A DNA stretch of 18,020 bases from JABDGZ01 sp964483785 (GTDB taxonomy: Bacteria; Omnitrophota; Gorgyraeia; Zapsychrales; Fredricksoniimonadaceae): NCBI GenBank assembly GCA_964483785.1, contig CAZACW010000047.1, forward strand, positions 1 to 18,020. The letters are read 5' to 3'. A program made the position numbers and the translations under genes. The notes under the pieces are model-generated. The model was not told the origin of the DNA. It made no database searches and saw nothing but the letters and a program-made list of their open reading frames with translations. Positions 7,752 through 13,831 of the stretch are shown here, in pieces. Position 1 is the first letter of the stretch. Each line of letters opens with the position of its first letter.

Positions 7752-9893
7752 ATGAGCGACCGTTTTTTCAGGCACCTAAGTCTTGTCCTGGGCTGGCTTT
7801 CCATCGGCGTGCTTTTTGCCTTGATCACCTTTACCTCCAGCCTCGAGATCAAGGACTTGGACCTTTGGCTGCATCTGCGCATGGGCTGGTGGATCGTCCA
7901 TCACGGCTTTGTCCCCGGCTATGATGTGCTCTCCTGCACCATTGCCGGCAGGCCTTGGGTCAATCATGAATGGCTGTTCCAGGTCCTGGTCTATCTGGTG
8001 CAGAGCCATTTTGGGTTTGACGGGCTCATTGCCATGCAGTCCTTTGTGGTGGCCATGACTTTTTTGTTTTTGCTGTTTCTGGGGTACGGCCGCGACCGCC
8101 AATGGCTGACCGTATTCATGCTCTTGATGGTTTTGCTGGTGTATCAATCCCGCTTTACGATCCGTCCGGACATTTTCAGCCTCCTGTTTTTCGTGCTTTA
8201 CATTTATATCCTTTCTTTGCATACGGCCAAGCGCTGGGCTGTCTGGGCCCTGGTGTTTTTGCAGGTGCTCTGGAGCAACACGCACGGTTTTTTCTTTTTT
8301 GGGCCGGTGCTGGTGCTGCTGGGCATTGTCTCGGAATTCATCAAGCGGCACCTGCCCCTGCCCTATGCGTGGAACACCGTCGGCCGTCTGGAGGACGGGG
8401 AATACAACGCCCTTAAAAAAATCCTGCCCCTGATCGTGCTGGCCTGCTGCGTCAATCCGCTGACCTTCAAAGGCGCCTGGTACCCGGTGAGCGTGTTTTT
8501 CCGCATTGCCGGGGACAACAAGATTTTTTTCCACCATATCCTGGAACTGCAAAAGCCCATTACGCAGGCCACCCTTTGGACCGAGACCTACTGTTATTAC
8601 AAGGTCTTGATTTTCCTCTCCGCCCTGAGCTTTGTTTTCAACCGGCGCAAGGTGGATATCAGCGGCCTCTTGGTCTGGGGCATTTTCCTGGCCTTTTCCC
8701 TGGCCGCGGTGCGCAATCTCATCTATTTCGCGGCGGCCGCCTACATGGTCTTCATGGTCAATCTCATTTCCCTTTCCTGGGAAAACCTGGTGCCTTTGCG
8801 TTTTTCCTCCGTCAAATTCAAGCATTTGACCGGGATCTTTTTTAAGCTCGGGATCATCTACTGGATGTTCAATTACAGCCTGGGGATGGTGGGCAACGGG
8901 TATTTTGATTTTGACAATTACAGCCGCAAAAGCGAATTTTTCGGCGTGTCCAAGCGCGTGTACCCGTATAAGGCCGTGGATTTTTTAGTCCGCAACAAGA
9001 TCCACGGCAATTTTTTCAATGATTTCAATTCCGGCGCCTATCTCGTGGGCAATGTCAGCCCCGGCATCAAGGTCTTTATCGACGGAAGGACGGAAGAATA
9101 CGGGGCGGATTTTTTCGAGAATTACCTGAAGATCTGGACCTTGGGCAATCCCCATTCCTTTGCCTACTATGAGCGCAAGGACAATATCACCGGCGCCTTT
9201 TTAAACAATGCCCACCAGCAGATCCCCCGGGAGTGCCTGAAAATGTTCCACAGCTTCAAGAACTGGTCCCTGGTGTATCTGGATGATGACGCGGCCATTT
9301 TTTTGAAAAAGACGCCCTACAATCAGCCCTTCATCGACCGCTTCGCCGTCAACCTGGCCCAATGGAAGCCCCGTCCCATGGACCTGCAGAAATTAGGCAC
9401 CAAGCGGGTCGACCCGTTTCCTTTTAACAGCAGGGCCTATATCCTGGAAGTGCTGGGCGCGCCGGAGGCCGCGATCGCGGAATCCAAGGAAGCTTTGCGC
9501 GTGGCGCCCGATGACGCGCCTGCTTATGATATGCTGGGCAAGATCTACACCAAACGCAAAGATTACAAAAAGGCCTTTGAAAATTACCGTCTGGGCTCCA
9601 TGTACCAGCAGGGCAATACGGATGCCCGCCTGGGCCTGGCCCACGCTTATGAGAATTTGAAGGATTATGAGGGGGCCATCCGCCAGTTCCAGCGGGTGGT
9701 GGAATCATCCGCCTCCAATCCGGAGGGCTATCTGGGTCTGGCCAGGTCCTTTGCCGAGGCTGGGCAGGACAACAAGGCGCTGGACCTTTTGGCCAGGGCG
9801 CCTAAGGCCGTGATGCAAGATAAGGTTGATGTGGGAAAAATTCATGATATTATAAATGGCCATAAATCAAAACAGCGTCCTGCCAAGAGATAG
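7752..9893 (+). CDS. Polytopic membrane protein with C-terminal TPRs, paralogue of the 2669 gene
   Basis: This is a 713-residue protein with about ten membrane segments in residues 10-390. A first outer loop contains IKDLDLWLHLRMGWWIV (D35, D37, H41), followed by GRPWVNHEWLFQVLVY, IRPDIFSLLFF, WSNTHGFFFFGPVLV and VNPLTFKGAW. A soluble middle has NDFNSGAYLVGNVSP and IKVFIDGRTEEYG. TPR-like repeats (AAIAESKEALRVAPDD, AFENYRLGSMYQQG, AIRQFQRVVESS) fill about 565-690. The D-L-D-L-W-x-H-L-R and VNHEWL blocks mark a widespread bacterial family I remember only as uncharacterised membrane-TPR proteins; the layout is GT-C-like. The same blocks in the 2669 gene product show common descent. The ATG is 21 bases after the ATPase gene, with AGGGA only one base upstream, so initiation may be weak or coupled. 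It could equally be a membrane scaffold without enzymatic activity. Confidence 0.85.
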   Translation: MSDRFFRHLSLVLGWLSIGVLFALITFTSSLEIKDLDLWLHLRMGWWIVHHGFVPGYDVLSCTIAGRPWVNHEWLFQVLVYLVQSHFGFDGLIAMQSFVVAMTFLFLLFLGYGRDRQWLTVFMLLMVLLVYQSRFTIRPDIFSLLFFVLYIYILSLHTAKRWAVWALVFLQVLWSNTHGFFFFGPVLVLLGIVSEFIKRHLPLPYAWNTVGRLEDGEYNALKKILPLIVLACCVNPLTFKGAWYPVSVFFRIAGDNKIFFHHILELQKPITQATLWTETYCYYKVLIFLSALSFVFNRRKVDISGLLVWGIFLAFSLAAVRNLIYFAAAAYMVFMVNLISLSWENLVPLRFSSVKFKHLTGIFFKLGIIYWMFNYSLGMVGNGYFDFDNYSRKSEFFGVSKRVYPYKAVDFLVRNKIHGNFFNDFNSGAYLVGNVSPGIKVFIDGRTEEYGADFFENYLKIWTLGNPHSFAYYERKDNITGAFLNNAHQQIPRECLKMFHSFKNWSLVYLDDDAAIFLKKTPYNQPFIDRFAVNLAQWKPRPMDLQKLGTKRVDPFPFNSRAYILEVLGAPEAAIAESKEALRVAPDDAPAYDMLGKIYTKRKDYKKAFENYRLGSMYQQGNTDARLGLAHAYENLKDYEGAIRQFQRVVESSASNPEGYLGLARSFAEAGQDNKALDLLARAPKAVMQDKVDVGKIHDIINGHKSKQRPAKR

Positions 9894-9900
9894 GATCGGA

Positions 9901-11103
9901 ATGCGCGACGTTTTGACCTTTATTTTAGCCGGCGGCAAGGGCGAGCGCCTGGACCCCTTGACCCGCGACCGGGCCAAGCCGGCCGTGCCCTTCGGCGGCA
10001 TTTACCGCATCGCGGATTTCACGCTTTCCAATTGCGTGAATTCCGGCCTGCGCCGCATTTTCGTCCTGACCCAGTACAAGTCCTTTTCCCTGCAGCGCCA
10101 TATCCTCGAGGGGTGGAACATCTATTCCAACCAGCTGGGGGAATTCATCGACGTGGTCCCGGCCCAGCAGCGCATTTCCAGCGACTGGTACCGCGGCACC
10201 GCGGATGCCATCTACCAGAACCTGAACATGGTCGGCGATTATGATCCCAAGCTCGTCCTGATTTTGGCCGGGGACCATGTGTACAAAATGGATTACCGCA
10301 AACTTATCGAATACCATTTGGACAAGGGCGCGGACATGACCGTTGCCTGCATCACCATGCCCAAGAACGATTCCATCCATTTCGGGGTGGTGGAGGTGAA
10401 CAAGCAGAACATGGTGGTGGGCTTTCAGGAAAAGCCGGAAAAGCCCAAGACCATTCCCGGAAACCCCGAGGCCATTTTCGGCTCCATGGGCATCTACCTC
10501 TTTAACGCCGATGTGCTGAAAAAAGAGCTGGGCATGGACGCGGGCAAGGCCGATTCCGACCATGATTTCGGGAAAAATATCATCCCTCAAATGGTGGCGC
10601 GCAAGCTGAAGGTGTTTGCCTATGATTTTGCCAAGGAAAGCGAGACCCCGTATTGGCGCGATATCGGTACCCGCGATTCCTATTACCAGGCCAATATGGA
10701 CCTGTGCGGGGCCAATCCTAAGTTCAATTTATATGACAAGTCCTGGCCCTTGCGGACCCATCACCATCATTATCCGCCTTTAAGGGTGTACACGACGGGC
10801 AAAACGCCCGGCACCATCATCGACTCCCTGGTGGCCGGGGGCTGTGTTCTGGAAAGCGGCCAGATCCAGCATTCCGTGGTCTCCAACAATGTGGTGATCA
10901 AGGACGGCGTGCTGATCAAGAATTCCGTAATCATGGACAGCGTCACCATCGGCAAGGGGGCCCAGATCCAGGGCGCCATCATCGACAAGGATGTGGACAT
11001 CCCCGCAGGGGCCAGGATCGGCTTTGACCCTGCCGTGGACCGCCAGCGTTTCGTTTTGACCACTTCCGGCATAGTCATCGTTGCCAAAAAAACATCTTTA
11101 TGA
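9901..11103 (+). CDS. glgC: Glucose-1-phosphate adenylyltransferase
   Basis: GlgC makes ADP-glucose from ATP and glucose-1-phosphate, the committed step of bacterial glycogen synthesis. With the start at 9901 it has 400 residues, close to the usual 400-430. The N-terminal nucleotidyltransferase domain shows ILAGGKGERLDPLT (8-21) with KPAVPFGG, then SNCVNSGLRRIFVLTQYKS, RGTADAIYQN, the metal-binding LAGDHVYKMDY, FQEKP, and YWRDIGTRDSYYQANMDL. A left-handed beta-helix region follows (hexapeptide-like VVIKDGVLIKNSVIMDSVTIG). An upstream ATG at 9856 lies inside the membrane-TPR gene. ATG 9901 has AGGA at 9892-9895, follows that gene's stop and begins at MRDVLTFILAGG, so it is the better start. 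No glycogen synthase or branching enzyme is in this window. Confidence 0.96.
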   Translation: MRDVLTFILAGGKGERLDPLTRDRAKPAVPFGGIYRIADFTLSNCVNSGLRRIFVLTQYKSFSLQRHILEGWNIYSNQLGEFIDVVPAQQRISSDWYRGTADAIYQNLNMVGDYDPKLVLILAGDHVYKMDYRKLIEYHLDKGADMTVACITMPKNDSIHFGVVEVNKQNMVVGFQEKPEKPKTIPGNPEAIFGSMGIYLFNADVLKKELGMDAGKADSDHDFGKNIIPQMVARKLKVFAYDFAKESETPYWRDIGTRDSYYQANMDLCGANPKFNLYDKSWPLRTHHHHYPPLRVYTTGKTPGTIIDSLVAGGCVLESGQIQHSVVSNNVVIKDGVLIKNSVIMDSVTIGKGAQIQGAIIDKDVDIPAGARIGFDPAVDRQRFVLTTSGIVIVAKKTSL

Positions 11104-11121
11104 TATTCTTGGGGCTCATCT

Positions 11122-12324
11122 ATGGTCATTCAACCTAAAATCCGGGGATTTATCTGCACCACCGCGCACCCGGCCGGCTGCGCCCGGCATGTGGGCGAGC
11201 AGATCGATTATATTCTATCCCAAGGCCCGGTGGCCCACGGCCCTAAAAAAGTCCTGGTGATCGGAGCCTCCACCGGCTACGGCCTGGCCTCGCGCATCAC
11301 CGCCGCCTTTGCCTGTCAGGCCGCGACCATCGGCGTGTTTTTTGAAAGGCCCACCGATGGAAAACGCACGGCCACGGCCGGCTGGTATAATGCCGCGGCC
11401 TTTGAAGAGGCCGCCCGCAAGGCCGGCCTCTACGCCAAAAGCTTCAACGGCGATGCCTTTGCGGATGAGATGCGCCGCCAAGTGTGCTCTGCCGTTAAAC
11501 AGGATTTGGGCCAGGTGGATTGTGTGATCTATTCCCTGGCTTCACCCCGCAGGACTGATCCTAAGACCGGCGAGGTGTATAAATCCGTGCTCAAGCCCAA
11601 GGACAAGCCTTATACCAATAAAAGCATCGATTTCGAGAGCAATGCCGTGACGCAGGTCACCCTGGAGGCTGCCAGCGACGAGGAGATCCGCCAGACCGTC
11701 AAGGTCATGGGGGGGGAAGACTGGCAGATGTGGATCGAGGCCCTGCTCAAGGACGATTTGTTGGCGCCCAAGGCCGTCACTGTAGCCTATTCCTATATCG
11801 GGCCCGATGTGACAACGCCGGTGTACCGCAACGGCACCATCGGTGCGGCCAAGGACGATTTGGAGGCCACAGCCATCCGCCTGGATGAGCGCTTGAAGAA
11901 AACCGGGGGCAGGGCGCTGGTCTCGGTCAATAAGGCGCTGGTCACCCAAAGCTCTTCAGCCATACCGTTTATCCCGCTCTATTTTGTTTTGCTGATGAAG
12001 GTGATGAAGGCCAAGGGCCTGCATGAAGACTGCATCCACCAAATCAGCCGCCTTTTTGCCCAGCGGCTGTACAACGACCGTCCTTTGGGGCAGATCCCCA
12101 CGGACGCCCAGGGCCGCGTGCGTATTGATGATTATGAGATGCGCGAGGATGTTCAAACCGAGGTGGGTAAACTTTGGGCCATTGTCTCCAACGCAAACCT
12201 GGCCCAAATCGCGGATGTCCAGGGATACAACAGCGATTTTTTAAAGCTCTTTGGCTTTGGAATGAATGGGGTGGATTACAACGCGGATGTGTCTGCGGAT
12301 GCCCCTATCGCAGGTCTGTCCTAA
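11122..12324 (+). CDS. fabV: NADH-dependent enoyl-[ACP]/trans-2-enoyl-CoA reductase, FabV type
   Basis: FabV reduces the enoyl intermediate in the last step of fatty-acid elongation, or crotonyl-CoA and similar enoyl-CoA substrates in fermentative variants. The protein has 400 residues, the family's usual length. It opens with the characteristic QPKIRGFICTTAHPAGC. It carries the dinucleotide-binding GASTGYG at 48-54, preceded by KVLVIG, and the family's Y-x8-K catalytic pair as YRNGTIGAAK (Y235, K244), at the positions known in characterised FabV. It is an unusually long short-chain-dehydrogenase relative, distinct from FabI. It lies 18 bases after glgC with no terminator between, so it may be cotranscribed, though no convincing ribosome site is visible. 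It ends 17 bases from the convergent minus-strand gene. ACP or CoA preference cannot be told from sequence alone. Confidence 0.97.
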   Translation: MVIQPKIRGFICTTAHPAGCARHVGEQIDYILSQGPVAHGPKKVLVIGASTGYGLASRITAAFACQAATIGVFFERPTDGKRTATAGWYNAAAFEEAARKAGLYAKSFNGDAFADEMRRQVCSAVKQDLGQVDCVIYSLASPRRTDPKTGEVYKSVLKPKDKPYTNKSIDFESNAVTQVTLEAASDEEIRQTVKVMGGEDWQMWIEALLKDDLLAPKAVTVAYSYIGPDVTTPVYRNGTIGAAKDDLEATAIRLDERLKKTGGRALVSVNKALVTQSSSAIPFIPLYFVLLMKVMKAKGLHEDCIHQISRLFAQRLYNDRPLGQIPTDAQGRVRIDDYEMREDVQTEVGKLWAIVSNANLAQIADVQGYNSDFLKLFGFGMNGVDYNADVSADAPIAGLS

Positions 12325-12341
12325 TAGGCCGTATGAGGCTT

Positions 12342-12659
12342 TTAAGGACAATTTGAACTGCCGGCAACCTGGGTGCAGCTTGGATTGGTACCACTGGTCA
12401 CAAGATTAACACCATTTCCATTGTTACCGTTTCCGTTGCCGTTGTTACCGTTGCCATTGTTGCCATTCGTGCAGTTCTGGTTGCCGTTCGCGTTGCCGTT
12501 GCCGTTATTTGTGTTACAGCCTTGATTACCGTTCTGATTGTTGTTTTGATTGCTTTGATTGCTGTTACCATTGGACGTATTGCCGGCTTGGCAAAGAGGC
12601 GCGGCCACCATCATGGCGGTGAAGATAAAAGAAAATATGATAACATTTTTCCGGAACAT
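12342..12659 (-). CDS. Small secreted Asn/Gly-rich, Cys-containing protein, unknown function
   Basis: This is a 105-residue protein. Residues 1-26 look like a Sec signal peptide (basic MFRKN, hydrophobic core, cleavage likely after CQA). The mature part is almost entirely low-complexity Asn, Gly, Gln, Ser and Thr, with short NGN/NGNG iterations (residues 27-83) and four cysteines (GCN, NCT, SCT, NCP). It ends SSNCP. The reading is supported by a GGAGGG ribosome site (12664-12669, 4-base spacing), an upstream promoter-like pair and a signal peptide, all unlikely in a chance frame. I do not recognise the family. It lies downstream of the pilin-like gene on the same strand and could be a surface, pilus-associated or matrix protein. 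The cysteines could form disulfides after export. Confidence 0.72.
   Translation of the reverse strand: MFRKNVIIFSFIFTAMMVAAPLCQAGNTSNGNSNQSNQNNNQNGNQGCNTNNGNGNANGNQNCTNGNNGNGNNGNGNGNNGNGVNLVTSGTNPSCTQVAGSSNCP
12415..12580 (-). repeat. Imperfect short tandem repeats (GTTRCC-type) inside the Asn-rich gene
   Basis: The plus strand reads as repeated GTTGCC, GTTACC and GTTTCC units with degenerate interruptions, which encode the NGN and NGNG iterations on the minus strand. Such repeats can expand and contract by slippage in units of three bases, changing protein length without a frameshift. Confidence 0.7.
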
Positions 12660-12711
12660 AGTACCCTCCGTTTTTGTCTGTCACATGTTGAGCCTGAAAC
12701 CACTCAATTGA

Positions 12712-12740
12712 AGTATAGTACATTTTTCCCTGGAAAGCAA
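12712..12740 (-). promoter_or_regulatory. Putative promoter of the Asn-rich secreted protein gene
   Basis: Read on the minus strand, TTGCTT (12735-12740) and TATACT (12712-12717) are separated by 17 bases. The -10 matches the sigma-70 consensus at 5 of 6 positions and the -35 at 3 of 6. A start near 12705 would leave a leader of about 45 bases before the GGAGGG ribosome site and ATG. It would allow expression independent of the pilin-like gene. Confidence 0.4.
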
Positions 12741-12761
12741 ACCGGGTCAAGGGCAGAGGCT

Positions 12762-13178
12762 TTAAGGAACAACGATGGGGTTATTGGTTACGTTGAGGAA
12801 GAGATTGGAGTTTGTTTTATTGGTTGCCTGGCAGTTAAAGCCGGAGGCATCCGTGGAGCATATATAAGTAAAATAATTATCAGTGATATTTAAAGGTAAA
12901 TTGCAATTGATCGCCGTGAGGGTATCCCCGCAATTGGCATCACCTGTGGAGGCGCTGCAGGCCGCGCTGGCCGCTGTATTATTCAAACAAAAAGCCGCAT
13001 TATTTAAATAGTATATTTTCTGGGCATTATAAATGCTGATCAGGTTGTTTTGGGCGGCCTTGGCGGATTGTTGGGTCAAATAATTGTTGAAGATGGGGAC
13101 AGCCATCGTGGCCGTGATGGCTAAAATGATCATGGCGGTAATGATCTCCACTAACGTAAAACCATGGCGTCTGGACAT
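12762..13178 (-). CDS. Type IV pilin-like / pseudopilin precursor
   Basis: The 138-residue precursor has a short basic leader MSRRHG, the prepilin peptidase site G-FTLVE with the conserved Glu at mature position 5, and a hydrophobic helix (IITAMIILAITATMAVP) continuing into the amphipathic FNNYLTQQSAKAAQNNLISIYNAQ. The C-terminal head is rich in Asn, Ala and Thr, with six cysteines spread over about 75 residues. Products of this kind are cleaved by PilD-type peptidase and assembled into type IV pili or type II secretion pseudopili. The frame extends upstream to an ATG at 13223, but AAGGAG (13185-13190) is spaced 6 bases from ATG 13178 and a promoter covers the longer version, so 13178 is preferred. 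The gene is divergent from tag. No other pilus gene except the secretin-like one at 14728 is near. Major pilin, minor pilin and pseudopilin cannot be told apart here. Confidence 0.9.
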   Translation of the reverse strand: MSRRHGFTLVEIITAMIILAITATMAVPIFNNYLTQQSAKAAQNNLISIYNAQKIYYLNNAAFCLNNTAASAACSASTGDANCGDTLTAINCNLPLNITDNYFTYICSTDASGFNCQATNKTNSNLFLNVTNNPIVVP

Positions 13179-13202
13179 AGGCATCTCCTTCTTAGATATA
13201 AC
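13172..13202 (+). promoter_or_regulatory. Possible divergent promoter of the tag operon
   Basis: TGGACA (13172-13177, 5 of 6 matches to the -35 box) and TATAAC (13197-13202, 5 of 6 to the -10 box) are 19 bases apart, longer than the ideal 17. The -10 overlaps that of the opposite pilin promoter, so the two could compete. Some promoter should exist here because a plus-strand gene series begins at 13247. Confidence 0.25.
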
Positions 13203-13223
13203 ACGATCGTCTGGGAAAATCAA
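13195..13223 (-). promoter_or_regulatory. Putative promoter of the pilin-like gene
   Basis: On the minus strand TTGATT (13218-13223) and TATATC (13195-13200) are 17 bases apart, each matching the sigma-70 consensus at 4 of 6 positions. The start point would fall just upstream of the AAGGAG ribosome site. It lies in the 68-base space between the divergent pilin-like and tag genes and argues against the longer pilin reading frame beginning at 13223. Confidence 0.4.
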
Positions 13224-13246
13224 TTGTCTCTCGAGGATTTTTTAGG

Positions 13247-13831
13247 ATGAAACAGCGCTGCGGCTGGTGCTCATCGGACCCGCTGTACATCGTCTATCAT
13301 GACCGGGAATGGGGCAGGCCGGTGCATGAGGAGAGGCTCTTGTTCGAGTTTCTCATCCTGGAAGGGGCCCAGGCGGGATTAAGCTGGCTGACGGTCCTTA
13401 AAAAAAGGGAAAATTACCGCAAGGCCTTTGACCATTTTGATGCCGCCAAGATTGCCCGCTATGACAGCCGCAAGATCAAGGCGCTGCTGGGCGATGCGGG
13501 CATTATCCGCAACCGCCTGAAAATCGCCTCCGCCGTCGGCAATGCCAAGGCCTTCCTGGCTGTGCAAAAGGAATGCGGGTCTTTTGACAGATACATCTGG
13601 CAATTTGTCGGCGGCAAGCCCGTCCAAAACCATTTTCCGCACTGGAAGGCCTTGCCTGCCCGGACGCCCCAGTCCGACGCCATGAGCCAGGACTTAAAAA
13701 AGAGGGGCTTTAATTTCGTGGGCTCCACCATCTGCTATGCCTTCATGCAGGCCGTGGGCATGGTGAATGACCACACCGTTGATTGTTTTTGTTATGCCCG
13801 CGCTTCCAAAAGAGTTCGCACAAAGGCTTGA
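13247..13831 (+). CDS. tag: DNA-3-methyladenine glycosylase I
   Basis: Tag removes 3-methyladenine from alkylated DNA, opening base-excision repair in the cytoplasm. The protein has 194 residues, very close to the E. coli enzyme. It begins RCGWCSSDPLYIVYHDREWG and continues EERLLFEFLILEGAQAGLSW and TVLKKRENYRKAF, all hallmark blocks. The four zinc-ligand positions known from E. coli Tag are present: C5, H18, H176 and C180 (NDHTVDCFCY). A GAGGA ribosome site (13233-13237) is 9 bases before the ATG. It heads a plus-strand gene run and overlaps the methyltransferase gene by 38 bases. Confidence 0.97.
   Translation: MKQRCGWCSSDPLYIVYHDREWGRPVHEERLLFEFLILEGAQAGLSWLTVLKKRENYRKAFDHFDAAKIARYDSRKIKALLGDAGIIRNRLKIASAVGNAKAFLAVQKECGSFDRYIWQFVGGKPVQNHFPHWKALPARTPQSDAMSQDLKKRGFNFVGSTICYAFMQAVGMVNDHTVDCFCYARASKRVRTKA

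Noticed and set aside
7776..8825. 349-codon open frame on the minus strand inside the membrane-TPR gene
   Set aside because: Its translation is compositionally odd (very rich in Gln, His, Lys and Gly) with no domain motif, and it is antisense to a well-supported gene; long antisense frames are common in GC-rich coding DNA.
12326..12343. Weak hairpin AGGCC/GGCTT after fabV as a terminator
   Set aside because: There are only five pairs including a wobble, and only a short T run; too weak to call, although a terminator between the convergent genes would be expected.
12565..12750. 61-codon minus-strand frame overlapping the Asn-rich gene and its promoter
   Set aside because: No ribosome site or motif was seen, and it contains the promoter-like boxes of the Asn-rich gene.
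12522..12893. 123-codon plus-strand frame across the minus-strand island
   Set aside because: It runs through the complement of the signal peptide, promoter and pilin-like C-terminus and has no motif of its own; the minus-strand genes have ribosome sites and promoters.
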